Shown here piece after piece: positions 54,468 through 64,000 of a DNA stretch of 64,000 nucleotides; positions within the stretch are counted from its first letter, which is position 1; each line of letters opens with the position of its first letter. Origin of the DNA: an uncultured Glaciecola sp. (GTDB lineage: Bacteria; Pseudomonadota; Gammaproteobacteria; Enterobacterales; Alteromonadaceae); the NCBI GenBank assembly GCA_937125395.1, contig CAKZLI010000010.1:40867-104866 (forward strand), in the 5' to 3' direction. Under the pieces are notes generated by a model. The model was not told the DNA's origin, did not search any database, and saw nothing but the letters and a program-made list of their open reading frames with translations. The translations under genes and the position numbers were made by a program.

Positions 54468-54644
54468 GTGATCAGATTATTATTTTTAATCCCACTTATT
54501 TTAAGTGTGGTGTGGATATTGTATTTAAAATCTCGTGGATATACCTTAAAACAGGGTAAACAAGGCTTTTTATATATTTTTATATTCAGTGCTGTCATTG
54601 CTGTTTTTTATACGTTGATGATGTTGGTGACACAGCATCAGTAG
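54468..54644 (+). CDS. Small (58 aa) predicted two-TM membrane protein, GTG start
   Basis: Translated by hand: VIRLLFLIPLILSVVWILYLKSRGYTLKQGKQGFLYIFIFSAVIAVFYTLMMLVTQHQ*; SD AAAGGAAG 8 nt upstream; not in the supplied ORF track. Confidence 0.7.
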   Translation: MIRLLFLIPLILSVVWILYLKSRGYTLKQGKQGFLYIFIFSAVIAVFYTLMMLVTQHQ

Positions 54645-54664
54645 TGCCCACTCCCCTCTAAACT

Positions 54665-54709
54665 AAAAAAAGCCCACTGACTGCTGTCAATGACACACAG
54701 TAAGTGGGC
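54665..54709 (-). terminator. Terminator-like hairpin downstream of hpf
   Basis: Minus strand GCCCACT...AGTGGGC followed by T7. Confidence 0.7.
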
Positions 54710-54788
54710 GAATATTGCATTAGTCTGATATCGATAATGTTGAATCGTTTATGATTAACTCACCGCGTATCGATGAACGCTTTAGTGC

Positions 54789-55145
54789 CTAGCGAAGATC
54801 CATATCTTGGATAATTTCATGTGCGATCTCAGGAGTGGTGACTGTCGGCTTTTGATGCAAGTTCCCTTTTAATAACCCTTTACGGTGCTTTAATGCCGCA
54901 TCGAGTTTTTTAGCTGCTTGATTAATCGCAGGGTACATAACGGTATTTGTGCCTTTGGCTGCAATACTCGTTCCTTCATATTTGGTGGCTACTTCTGCCC
55001 TAAACTCACCGTGTTCTTTGGTGACTATAATGTCAATGGCAATGAGTGTGGGAAAATGACTGGCTATCTTTGTGAACTTTTGTTCGATATCTACTTTAAT
55101 GGACTCTGAAATATCGCAGTGGTGACCTGAAACGTTTATTTTCAT
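54789..55145 (-). CDS. hpf: Ribosome hibernation-promoting factor / ribosome-associated inhibitor family
   Basis: MKINVSGHHCDISESIKVDIEQKFTKIASHFP. Confidence 0.9.
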   Translation of the reverse strand: MKINVSGHHCDISESIKVDIEQKFTKIASHFPTLIAIDIIVTKEHGEFRAEVATKYEGTSIAAKGTNTVMYPAINQAAKKLDAALKHRKGLLKGNLHQKPTVTTPEIAHEIIQDMDLR

Positions 55146-55310
55146 TGGTATTCCTTTTTGCTTAGATTACATTCTAGTGTCTTCATAATAATATCTTGGG
55201 ACAGGTCAATCTAATTACAAGTCTGACTTGGCGTTTTATTGACTTAAACCAAGATAGCTTCCTTAACATACACCCATTTGGATCGTTTGCCCAACGATAA
55301 TTTTTAAGCA

Positions 55311-55338
55311 AAAAAAAGGCCACCTTGCGGTGACCTTA
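55311..55338 (-). terminator. Terminator downstream of ppiD
   Basis: AAGGTCACC-GCAA-GGTGGCCTTTTTTT on minus strand. Confidence 0.85.
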
Positions 55339-55355
55339 ACGGTAATTAATCAATA

Positions 55356-57233
55356 CTAATTGAGTATCTGTATCTCAGCATCTGCTTTTATTGCAGCAAT
55401 AAAGGCTTGATAACCCGCTTGAGCACGTTGACCTGTAAGGCGATTTAATAATTGCTCACTTGCCTCAAGATCAGGCGTTGTCACGTTATTCACTGCTATC
55501 AGTTCAACAAATGCCACATTACCATTTGCTAAGGTAACAGCGGCTTGAGAGTTAGATGTAGAAAGGGTAAACAAACTCGCAACTGCTGTAGCATCCATTG
55601 TATCTGTGCTGTTACGAGTAACATTGGCAACAGGTAATAACGTGACCGACTGTTCAGCTAACACTTGAGCTTGTTCATCAGTACCCGCATCAACAATTCG
55701 CTGTACATACTGCAATGCAGATGTTTGTGCAAGCTCTGCGCGCAACTGACTTTCGACCAATGTTTGTACTTCGGTTAAAGTTTGAGTGCGTTGTGGTTCG
55801 TATTGTGCGATACGCAACACCAGTACATGACCATCATTGAGCTCAATTACATCAGAGTTCATTTCATCGGCAATAAATTCATCCGAAAAAATCTGCGCAA
55901 TCACGGCACGATTATTTAAGACCCCTGGTACATTGTTCGCAGTGAACAAGCCCGTTGTCACGACTTCTTTGTTGACTGCACCTGCAACATCTTCAAGTGT
56001 ATCTGGCACTTCAAATGCAATTTCGGCCATCGTTTGTTGTAAACCAAAAAACGCTTCAGCCGCTTGTTCTTGTTTCACCGACTCCGTTATTTCGTTTAAT
56101 GCATCTGCAAAAGACGTGACTTGCTCAGGTACATAATCTGTTAACGTAATCAAATGTAAACCAAATTCACTGGTTACCACATCCGATACATCACCTACAT
56201 TTTGTAAGGCTAACACTGCGGCATCAAAAGCAGGATCCATATCACCTGGAGCAACAAATTCCAGATCTCCGCCATTCTCAGCACTGAAGGTATCATCAGA
56301 GAATTCACTAGCAACGGCTGCAAAAGTATCACCGTTGTTTAGGGCTGCTTGAGCTGCGCGTATTTTAGCTTGAGCGGCTGCAGCATCATCCCCTAGTTCA
56401 ACCAATATATGCGACACACGACGTTTTTCTTCAGTGCGATAATTTGCCATATTAAATTGATAATATTCTTGTAACTGCTCATCAGTAACATCAATGGTCG
56501 GCAAAATATCAGCGATTTTAAGTTCTACAAACGCCACACTAACTTGTTCTTGAGTATCATACTGATCAATGTTTGTTTGATAAAAATTGTTAATTTGCTC
56601 TTCAGTAAGTGTAATGCTGTCTTTAAACAATTCAGTATTGATCACTGCATATTGCGCATCACGAGACTGGCGTTGAAGATTTAATTGGTTCGTGACTTCA
56701 GCCGGAACAACAAAATCAGTCGCTAATAACGCACGTGATAATTGTTCTTTGGTCATCGTAGCACGCATGTAGTTTCTAAAATCATCAACTTGAAAACCAG
56801 CTTGACGTAACACCGCAAGATAACGGTCGTTATTGAATGCGCCACCGACTTGAAACTCTGGCATGCCCAACACAGTGTCTTTAATTTGTGCATCAGATAC
56901 ACGCAAACCTAACGCTTGTGCTTTTTGTTCGACTAACTTATCCGCAATCAGACGGTCTAACACACCTTGGCGAAAGTTAGCTAAGTAAGTTGGTTCGGCA
57001 AACAAGCTACTGATCCCCTCACCAAACTGAGATTCCAAGCGAGCACGTTCATTTTGATACGCTTGATCCAATGCTCTAGCACTGATGTCTTCACCATTCA
57101 CTTTGGCAGCAGCTGTTTCAACGGGGGCAGCTAAATAACTACCCACACCGGCAAACACAAAACTTAATACGATTAATGCAACGATTATCATTGCCCAAGG
57201 GCCTTGTAGACCTTCTCTCATTCTCTCTAACAT
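55356..57233 (-). CDS. ppiD: Periplasmic chaperone/peptidyl-prolyl isomerase PpiD (SurA_N-like plus PpiC domain)
   Basis: MLERMREGLQGPWAMIIVALIVLSFVFAGVGSYL; parvulin RRVSHILVEL. Confidence 0.95.
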   Translation of the reverse strand: MLERMREGLQGPWAMIIVALIVLSFVFAGVGSYLAAPVETAAAKVNGEDISARALDQAYQNERARLESQFGEGISSLFAEPTYLANFRQGVLDRLIADKLVEQKAQALGLRVSDAQIKDTVLGMPEFQVGGAFNNDRYLAVLRQAGFQVDDFRNYMRATMTKEQLSRALLATDFVVPAEVTNQLNLQRQSRDAQYAVINTELFKDSITLTEEQINNFYQTNIDQYDTQEQVSVAFVELKIADILPTIDVTDEQLQEYYQFNMANYRTEEKRRVSHILVELGDDAAAAQAKIRAAQAALNNGDTFAAVASEFSDDTFSAENGGDLEFVAPGDMDPAFDAAVLALQNVGDVSDVVTSEFGLHLITLTDYVPEQVTSFADALNEITESVKQEQAAEAFFGLQQTMAEIAFEVPDTLEDVAGAVNKEVVTTGLFTANNVPGVLNNRAVIAQIFSDEFIADEMNSDVIELNDGHVLVLRIAQYEPQRTQTLTEVQTLVESQLRAELAQTSALQYVQRIVDAGTDEQAQVLAEQSVTLLPVANVTRNSTDTMDATAVASLFTLSTSNSQAAVTLANGNVAFVELIAVNNVTTPDLEASEQLLNRLTGQRAQAGYQAFIAAIKADAEIQILN

Positions 57234-57335
57234 AAGATCCTGCCAACTCCGTGAAGATGATTGTTATAAAATTTTAGCGTTGCATAATAAACGAATATCT
57301 CAACAATCGCCAGTAAATACAGGGATTTTAGGCAA

Positions 57336-57365
57336 TAAAAAAGGCTCTTAAAAGAGCCTTTTTTG
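57336..57365 (-). terminator. Terminator downstream of hupB
   Basis: AAAAAAGGCTCTTAAAAGAGCCTTTTTT. Confidence 0.85.
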
Positions 57366-57382
57366 AATTCTAATAACGTGTA

Positions 57383-57655
57383 TTAGTTACAAGCGTCTTT
57401 TAATGCTTTACCCGCTTTGAATGCTGGTACTTTAGCTGCAGCAATTTGAATCTCTGCGCCAGTTTGTGGGTTACGACCTGTGCGGGCAGAACGGTCACGT
57501 ACTTGGAAAGTACCAAAACCAACTAGCTGTACAGAACCGCCAGTTTTAAGTTCAGCAGTTACCGCGTCGATGAAAGCGTCTAATGCACGACCTGCTTCTA
57601 CTTTTTTGATATCAGCTGCTTCAGAAATTTTTTCGATTAGTTCAGATTTATTCAC
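57383..57655 (-). CDS. hupB: DNA-binding protein HU-beta (GTG start)
   Basis: [66 protein letters not shown]. Confidence 0.96.
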   Translation of the reverse strand: MNKSELIEKISEAADIKKVEAGRALDAFIDAVTAELKTGGSVQLVGFGTFQVRDRSARTGRNPQTGAEIQIAAAKVPAFKAGKALKDACN

Positions 57656-57877
57656 GTAAGATCCCCTACAATTATTTATTTTGAAATTAACATTTATTAT
57701 TATAATGAACATTTAAATATTCAATATTCAATTAATCCTTTAGGTCATTAATTACCAAACTCAATAAAATAGAGGGCTGTAAGCAATTAATGGAATAAAT
57801 GTATCATAATTTCTGGAATATTAAAGCCTTTATATAAAAAAAATTAACAAAAAAGACAATTTTTATTTAATTACTAT

Positions 57878-57900
57878 AAAAAACCCGCCATTTTGGCGGG
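57878..57900 (-). terminator. Terminator downstream of lon
   Basis: CCCGCCA-TTT-TGGCGGG with T-run on minus strand. Confidence 0.85.
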
Positions 57901-57923
57901 CTTTGTATGTTTTTTATACAGCT

Positions 57924-60275
57924 TTAGGCTGGTTTTTTGATGGTTATTTGAGCAATGGGATTTTCTAATGCTAGTTCTAAGACCTCATCAATCCACTGAA
58001 CAGGATGTATGGCAAGGTCTGCCTTCACATTTTCAGGGATTTCTTCTAAATCTCGGGCATTCTCATGTGGAATAATCACTGTTTTGATCCCACCTCGATG
58101 AGCCGCTAGTAGCTTTTCCTTCAAACCGCCAATTGGTAATACTTCACCGCGCAATGTAATTTCGCCTGTCATCGCAACACTGCACTTAACCGGATTACCC
58201 GTTAGTGATGATACTAAGGCAGTACACATACCGATACCGGCACTTGGACCATCTTTAGGTGTCGCACCTTCAGGTACATGGATATGAATATCGCGTTTTT
58301 CATGAAAATCATCATTAATGCGCAGCTTTTCAGCACGAGCTCGAACAACCGTCATCGCCGTTTTGATAGATTCAAGCATCACATCACCTAGAGAGCCTGT
58401 ACAGGTTGTTTTGCCTTTGCCGACGACGGAGGTAGATTCAATCGTTAACAAATCCCCACCCACTTGCGTCCAAGCTAAACCATTTACTTGACCAATCTGG
58501 TTGTTTTCTTCTGCTTTACCATAATCATAACGTTGTACACCCAAGAAGTCCTTGAGGTTATCTTGATTGACAATAACCGGGGCTGTGGCTTCTTTGAGTA
58601 AAATCATTTTGACCGCTTTACGACAAATTTTAGAGATTTCTCGCTCAACGCTACGCACGCCAGCTTCTCGTGTGTAATAACGAATAATGCCAATAATTGC
58701 CGATTCTTCAATCGTGAGCTCTTTTGCTTTTAACCCATTGCGCTCAATTTGCTTACCAACCAGATGTTGCAGAGCAATATTGAGTTTCTCGTCTTCGGTA
58801 TACCCAGATAAACGGATCACTTCCATTCTATCCAATAATGGACCAGGAATATCCATACTGTTTGATGTGGCAACAAACATCACATCCGATAAATCGTAAT
58901 CAACTTCAAGATAGTGGTCACTAAAGCTAGAGTTTTGCTCTGGGTCTAAAACTTCCAATAACGCTGATGCTGGATCACCACGCATATCTGATGACATCTT
59001 ATCAATTTCATCTAATAAAAATAATGGATTTTTAACTTCAACCTTGGCCATTTTTTGGATTAACTTACCTGGCAATGAACCAATATAAGTACGACGATGC
59101 CCTCTGATCTCAGCTTCATCACGCACTCCGCCTAATGCCATACGGATATATTTACGCCCTGTGGCTTTGGCAATAGATTGACCTAATGAGGTTTTACCCA
59201 CACCTGGTGGACCCACTAAACATAATATTGGCCCTTTGAGTTTTTTGACACGCTGTTGTACGGCTAAATACTCAAGGATCCGTTCTTTTACTTTATCCAA
59301 TCCATAGTGATCAGAATCAAGTACCTGTTCTGCCCTGCCTAAGTCTTTTTTGACTGCACTGCGTTTATGCCACGGTACCTTAGTCAACCATTCAATGTAA
59401 CTGCGTACCACGGTAGCTTCTGCTGACATAGGCGACATCATTTTTAATTTTTGTAATTCAGATTTAGCTTTTTCCAATGCATCAGCTGGCATTTGGGCTT
59501 CGTCTATTTTGAGTTGCAATGCTTCAAATTCATCAGGTGTATCATCCATCTCACCCAATTCTTTTTGGATCGCTTTCATCTGTTCATTCAGATAATACTC
59601 ACGCTGTGACTTTTCCATTTGCTTTTTGACACGCGTACGGATTTTCTTTTCGACTTGCAATAAATCGATCTCACCTTCCATTAAGGCCATCAAATACTCA
59701 AGGCGATCTTCAACTTTCGCCATTTCTAACACTTTTTGTTTTTCAGAAAGTTTCAGTGGCATATGGGCAGCCATGGTATCAGCCAATCGCGCTACTTCGT
59801 CGATCCCCGTTAATGAGGTCAGGACTTCTGGTGGGATCTTTTTGTTAAGTTTGACATACCCTTCAAATTGAGAGATTGCAGAGCGAGCTAAGACTTCTTG
59901 CTCGTTTTCAGCGACAGCTTCATCAACCAAAGTAATGATATCACCCTTAAAAAACGGGTCATGTTGCGTATACTGCGCAATCGCTCCACGCACAGAACCC
60001 TCAACAAGGACTTTAACCGTACCATCTGGTAATTTTAGTAATTGTAAAATAGTCGCAATCGTGCCGGTCGTATAAATATCGTCGGCAACCGGCTCGTCAA
60101 TAGCAGCGTCTTTTTGTGCGACTAAGAAAATTTGCTTGTTGTTGAGCATTGCCTCTTCAAGGCACTCGATAGACTTAGTCCGTCCAACAAATAACGGGAT
60201 AACCATGTGGGGATAAACTACCACATCTCTTAATGCTAGAATGGGCATTTCCATTTGATCGTGCTCAGTCGTCAT
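57924..60275 (-). CDS. lon: ATP-dependent Lon protease
   Basis: GPPGVGKTSLGQSIA Walker A, PKDGPSAGIGMCTAL catalytic Ser. Confidence 0.98.
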   Translation of the reverse strand: MTTEHDQMEMPILALRDVVVYPHMVIPLFVGRTKSIECLEEAMLNNKQIFLVAQKDAAIDEPVADDIYTTGTIATILQLLKLPDGTVKVLVEGSVRGAIAQYTQHDPFFKGDIITLVDEAVAENEQEVLARSAISQFEGYVKLNKKIPPEVLTSLTGIDEVARLADTMAAHMPLKLSEKQKVLEMAKVEDRLEYLMALMEGEIDLLQVEKKIRTRVKKQMEKSQREYYLNEQMKAIQKELGEMDDTPDEFEALQLKIDEAQMPADALEKAKSELQKLKMMSPMSAEATVVRSYIEWLTKVPWHKRSAVKKDLGRAEQVLDSDHYGLDKVKERILEYLAVQQRVKKLKGPILCLVGPPGVGKTSLGQSIAKATGRKYIRMALGGVRDEAEIRGHRRTYIGSLPGKLIQKMAKVEVKNPLFLLDEIDKMSSDMRGDPASALLEVLDPEQNSSFSDHYLEVDYDLSDVMFVATSNSMDIPGPLLDRMEVIRLSGYTEDEKLNIALQHLVGKQIERNGLKAKELTIEESAIIGIIRYYTREAGVRSVEREISKICRKAVKMILLKEATAPVIVNQDNLKDFLGVQRYDYGKAEENNQIGQVNGLAWTQVGGDLLTIESTSVVGKGKTTCTGSLGDVMLESIKTAMTVVRARAEKLRINDDFHEKRDIHIHVPEGATPKDGPSAGIGMCTALVSSLTGNPVKCSVAMTGEITLRGEVLPIGGLKEKLLAAHRGGIKTVIIPHENARDLEEIPENVKADLAIHPVQWIDEVLELALENPIAQITIKKPA

Positions 60276-60306
60276 TATTATACTCTTTTAAGGATCTTAT
60301 CTATTA

Positions 60307-60335
60307 ATATGAGGCAAAGGAGAGAAAGTTCAATC
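60307..60335 (-). promoter_or_regulatory. Possible sigma-32 (heat-shock) promoter of lon: TTGAAC ... CCTCATAT
   Basis: Minus strand ATTGAAC at 60328-60334 and CCTCATAT at 60314-60307; spacing and match approximate the RpoH consensus. Confidence 0.4.
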
Positions 60336-60365
60336 GTTAGATTAAAATAAGTCATATATTTTTTA

Positions 60366-60393
60366 CAAAAAAGGCCTTGTTACAGGCCTTTTA
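60366..60393 (-). terminator. Terminator downstream of clpX
   Basis: AAAAAAGGCCTTGTTACAGGCCTTTTA. Confidence 0.8.
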
Positions 60394-60397
60394 TTGA

Positions 60398-61678
60398 TTA
60401 CTCGGTTTCTGCGCCAGCAGCTTGGTCGCCACTATCGTAAATCAGAATAGGCTGAGACTCACCTTGGATGACCGTTTCATCAACAACGACTTTACTGACA
60501 TTCGCTGTAGAGGGCAGTTGATACATAGTTTCTAATAATACCGCTTCAACTATTGAACGTAGACCTCGAGCCCCCGTCTTGCGTTCCATTGCTTTCTTGG
60601 CTATCGCAACTAATGCATCATCTCTAAATTCTAATTGGGCATCTTCTAAAGCAAATAATGCATTGTATTGTTTTGTAATGGCATTCTTAGGTTCAGTTAA
60701 GATTTGAATTAACGCATCTTCACTTAACTCCTCTAAGCTTGTCACTACCGGTAAGCGCCCAATGAATTCTGGGATTAGACCATAACGGACCAAATCTTCA
60801 GGTTCCACTTTTTTGAATAATTCACCAACAGCACTATTATCTGATGTGTCTTTGACTTCTGCACCAAAACCAATACCGGCGCCTTTTTGACAACGCTGTG
60901 CAATGACTTTATCCAAGCCAGCAAATGCACCACCACAGATAAACAATATCTTAGACGTATCGACTTGCAAAAATTCTTGCTGTGGATGCTTACGACCACC
61001 TTGTGGCGGAACTGAAGCAACTGTCCCTTCAATCAGTTTAAGCAATGCTTGTTGCACACCTTCACCGGATACATCTCGTGTGATCGATGGATTATCCGAT
61101 TTACGAGATATTTTATCAATCTCATCAATGTAAACAATACCACGTTGTGCTTTTTCGACGTCGTAATCACATTTTTGCAATAATTTTTGAATAATGTTTT
61201 CGACATCTTCACCCACATAACCGGCTTCGGTTAAGGTGGTAGCATCAGCCATAGTAAAGGGTACATCGAGCAATCGAGCAAGAGTCTCGGCTAATAAGGT
61301 CTTACCGCTACCAGTAGGACCAATTAATAAAATATTACTTTTACCTAACTCGACACCATCATGCACATCACCGTTTTTTAAACGTTTATAATGATTGTAT
61401 ACCGCCACCGCTAAGACTTTTTTAGCGTGATCTTGACCGATAACATAATCATCTAAATGAGCATGGATTTCTTGTGGTTTAGGTAATGCATCGTGTTTTT
61501 GTTTCGGTGAGATTTCTTTAATCTCTTCACGAATAATATCGTTACACAGATCCACACATTCATCACAAATAAATACTGAAGGCCCAGCAATTAGCTTTCT
61601 GACTTCATGTTGGCTCTTGCCACAAAAAGAACAATACAAAAGCTTATTATCGCCGTCACTATTTGGTTTATCACTCAT
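60398..61678 (-). CDS. clpX: ATP-dependent Clp protease ATP-binding subunit ClpX
   Basis: [30 protein letters not shown] zinc domain, [15 protein letters not shown]. Confidence 0.98.
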   Translation of the reverse strand: MSDKPNSDGDNKLLYCSFCGKSQHEVRKLIAGPSVFICDECVDLCNDIIREEIKEISPKQKHDALPKPQEIHAHLDDYVIGQDHAKKVLAVAVYNHYKRLKNGDVHDGVELGKSNILLIGPTGSGKTLLAETLARLLDVPFTMADATTLTEAGYVGEDVENIIQKLLQKCDYDVEKAQRGIVYIDEIDKISRKSDNPSITRDVSGEGVQQALLKLIEGTVASVPPQGGRKHPQQEFLQVDTSKILFICGGAFAGLDKVIAQRCQKGAGIGFGAEVKDTSDNSAVGELFKKVEPEDLVRYGLIPEFIGRLPVVTSLEELSEDALIQILTEPKNAITKQYNALFALEDAQLEFRDDALVAIAKKAMERKTGARGLRSIVEAVLLETMYQLPSTANVSKVVVDETVIQGESQPILIYDSGDQAAGAETE

Positions 61679-61752
61679 TAATTAATCGCCTTGCCATTTT
61701 GTATGATGCAAAAATATTTATCGCATTTAGGATAAATATAGCTCATTTAAAT

Positions 61753-62385
61753 TTATTTGCCTGAAATAGTATCAGCTCTATTAGTCATTATATGGTCAAT
61801 TAATCCATATTCAACCGACTCTTGAGCACTTAAAAAATTATCGCGGTCAGTATCGCCAGCTAATTCTTCATAAGTCTTACCGGTGTGCTCGGCCATTAAT
61901 CGATTTAACTTTTCTTTTATCGATAAAATTTCTTTAGCATGAATCTCAAAATCCGATGCCTGACCTTGGAAACCACCCAATGGCTGATGAATCATGACAC
62001 GTGCATTAGGTAAGCAATAACGCTTGCCTTTAGCGCCACCAGATAACAAAAATGCACCCATGCTTGCCGCTTGTCCGATACAAACAGTACTGACGTCAGG
62101 CTTGATGAACTTCATAGTGTCATAGATTGCCATACCGGCAGTAACCGATCCGCCTGGAGAGTTGATATATAAGAAAATATCTTTTTCTGGATTTTCAGCT
62201 TCTAAAAATAACATCTGAGCGACAATCAAATTCGCCATGTGGTCTTCTACCGGTCCCACCAAAAAGATGACATTTTCTTTTAATAAACGTGAATAGATAT
62301 CGAATGAACGCTCGCCCTTAGCGGTTTGCTCGATAACCATAGGTACCAAAGCGTTTTGTACGTCGTTAAATGTGTTCAAGTGCAT
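61753..62385 (-). CDS. clpP: ATP-dependent Clp protease proteolytic subunit
   Basis: [38 protein letters not shown]. Confidence 0.98.
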   Translation of the reverse strand: MHLNTFNDVQNALVPMVIEQTAKGERSFDIYSRLLKENVIFLVGPVEDHMANLIVAQMLFLEAENPEKDIFLYINSPGGSVTAGMAIYDTMKFIKPDVSTVCIGQAASMGAFLLSGGAKGKRYCLPNARVMIHQPLGGFQGQASDFEIHAKEILSIKEKLNRLMAEHTGKTYEELAGDTDRDNFLSAQESVEYGLIDHIMTNRADTISGK

Positions 62386-62398
62386 ATCCTTATAGGTA

Positions 62399-62423
62399 TA
62401 AAAAAGCCCAGTTAATACTGGGC
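62399..62423 (-). terminator. Terminator-like hairpin between tig and clpP
   Basis: GCCCAGTTAATACTGGGC with T-run on minus strand. Confidence 0.8.
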
Positions 62424-62468
62424 ATTTAATCAGTTCATGACTATGAAAGTCAAACGTATATTTAAATA

Positions 62469-63779
62469 TTACGCTTGTTTGTTCATAATCTCGTCAAATT
62501 TAGTTTTGACTTCTTTTACTTTCGCTTGAGCAAGTACCCAATCAATCGCTTGCTCTTCTAATGCAACATTTTGCATCTGACTCATTAGCTCTTGATTTGT
62601 TTTGTAATATTCGATTACTTCACTTGGATCTTCATACGCTGAAGCCGTTGTTTCAATTAAAGCAGTAACTTTATCTTCATCGGCTTTAAGGTCATTCGCT
62701 TTAATCACTTCGCCTAAAATTAGACCAATTGATACGCGACGTTTTGCGTTGTCAGTAAATAACTCAGCTGGAAGCTCAGGCATTGTTTTAGGGTCAGCTT
62801 GACCTTGTTGTGCAAAACGTTGCTTAGCTTGTTCACGCAACGCATTGATTTCTTGATCAATTAACGCAGCAGGTACGTCAACTTCTTGTGATGCAATCAA
62901 TGCTTCAATGACGTTCTCTTTTACTTTCGCTTTGACTGTTTGGTCTAGTTCACGCTGCATATTCTTCTTAACTTCAGCTTCAAGCGCTTCAACACCGCCC
63001 TCTTCTACACCGAACAATTTTGCAAATTCTTCGTCAACTTTTGGCAGGTTTAAACCTTCCACTTTCTTCACTGTAATAGCGAAGGATGCGGCTTTACCTT
63101 TTAATGCTTCTGCATGGTAATCATCTGGGAAGTTAACGTCAGCAACACATTCTTCACCTGGCTTAAGACCAACAATGTTATCTTCAAAACCCGGGATCAT
63201 GCGATCTTTACCCATTTCTAGAGGGAAGTCTTCGGCTTTTCCGCCGTCAAACTCTGCACCATCAATGGTACCAACAAAATCAATCGTTACGCGATCATCT
63301 TTCTTCGCTTTACGCTTGCCTTCTTTCCAGTCAGCATGTTGTTTCTGTAACGTAACCATCATTTCTTTCAGATCTTTGTCTTTGATTTCAACAACTGGCG
63401 TGTCAACTTTGATTTTGTCTAAATCTGTTAATACTAATTCTGGGTAGACTTCAAACAAAGCAACGAATTCTAAATCTTCGCCTTCAACATCTTTTGTTAA
63501 ATCAAAAGTAGGCATGCCTGCTGGCGTGATTTTTTCTTGAATAATGGCTTCATAAAAATGACGTTGCATTAAATCACCCGCCACTTCTTGACGAACTGAT
63601 GCACCAAAGCGTTTTTGTAACACTTTTACTGGTACTTTACCTGGACGAAAACCATTAATACGTTGTGTTTTAGCTAATTGTTGTAAACGCGCTTTAACGG
63701 CATCATCTACTGAAGCTGCAGGAACTGCGACCGTAACACGGCGCTCTAAACCTTGAGTCGTTTCTACTGAAACTTGCAT
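62469..63779 (-). CDS. tig: Trigger factor
   Basis: [39 protein letters not shown]. Confidence 0.98.
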   Translation of the reverse strand: MQVSVETTQGLERRVTVAVPAASVDDAVKARLQQLAKTQRINGFRPGKVPVKVLQKRFGASVRQEVAGDLMQRHFYEAIIQEKITPAGMPTFDLTKDVEGEDLEFVALFEVYPELVLTDLDKIKVDTPVVEIKDKDLKEMMVTLQKQHADWKEGKRKAKKDDRVTIDFVGTIDGAEFDGGKAEDFPLEMGKDRMIPGFEDNIVGLKPGEECVADVNFPDDYHAEALKGKAASFAITVKKVEGLNLPKVDEEFAKLFGVEEGGVEALEAEVKKNMQRELDQTVKAKVKENVIEALIASQEVDVPAALIDQEINALREQAKQRFAQQGQADPKTMPELPAELFTDNAKRRVSIGLILGEVIKANDLKADEDKVTALIETTASAYEDPSEVIEYYKTNQELMSQMQNVALEEQAIDWVLAQAKVKEVKTKFDEIMNKQA

Positions 63780-63924
63780 TATTCTACCTCAACTGTGCGC
63801 AATCATGCGCGGTTAACATGAACCGATCATCAATAAGATGGTTCAGACCCATTATAAAAGACGGCGTATTATACAGTTTAGAAGTTATTTAGTACAGAAG
63901 AATGTCACTAGAAATTTTTCGAGA

Positions 63925-64000
63925 TGGTCGGTGAGATAGGATTCGAACCTACGACCCCTTGGACCCAAACCAAGTGCGCTACCAAGCTGCGCCACTCACC
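63925..64000 (-). tRNA. tRNA-Pro (anticodon TGG), with encoded CCA; the first 5' nucleotide lies beyond the window end
   Basis: Minus strand GGTGAGTGGCGCAGCTTGGTAGCGCACTTGGTTTGGGTCCAAGGGGTCGTAGGTTCGAATCCTATCTCACCGACCA; CTTGG/CCAAG anticodon stem, loop TTTGGGT. Confidence 0.95.

Overview
Single 64 kb chromosomal segment of a gammaproteobacterium, probably Alteromonadales-like judging by gene content and order. It is densely packed with core genes and has no CRISPR array, prophage, IS element or obvious defence island. From left to right it contains: the end of a DUF1365-cfa lipid-modification operon; pomAB; xseB-ispA-dxs; a glyA / nrdR-ribD-riboflavin synthase-ribBA(like)-ribH-nusB-thiL-pgpA cluster; lpxD away from its usual lpxA/fabZ neighbours; ettA; a VOC protein; radA; a tandem-PilZ protein; serB; an AhpA/YtjB-like gene; rpoE-rseABC, then lepA-lepB-rnc-era-pdxH-tatD; nadB; a MaoC-like gene; sdhE/ygfZ; slyD; nadE-glnB; a type IV minor pilin/PilY1 cluster (fimT, pilE, pilY1, pilX, pilW, pilV); ispH-fkpB-lspA-ileS-ribF; a small membrane protein + XRE pair; murJ; rpsT; an M28 lipoprotein peptidase; hpf; ppiD-hupB-lon-clpX-clpP-tig; and a tRNA-Pro(UGG) cut by the window end. 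I did not find a convincing new multi-gene system. The points most worth a second look are: a short PilY1 without room for the vWA region; a 12-bp tandem repeat in a pilin leader; a RibBA whose RibA half lacks the zinc cysteines; zero-gap nadE-glnB coupling; tandem canonical PilZ domains; an lpxD outside its usual locus; replacement of recO-pdxJ by pdxH-tatD after era; a GTG-start 58-aa membrane protein absent from the ORF track; and a small membrane protein gene whose apparent ATG is out of frame. Product calls rest on reading the translations and synteny; no database search was run.
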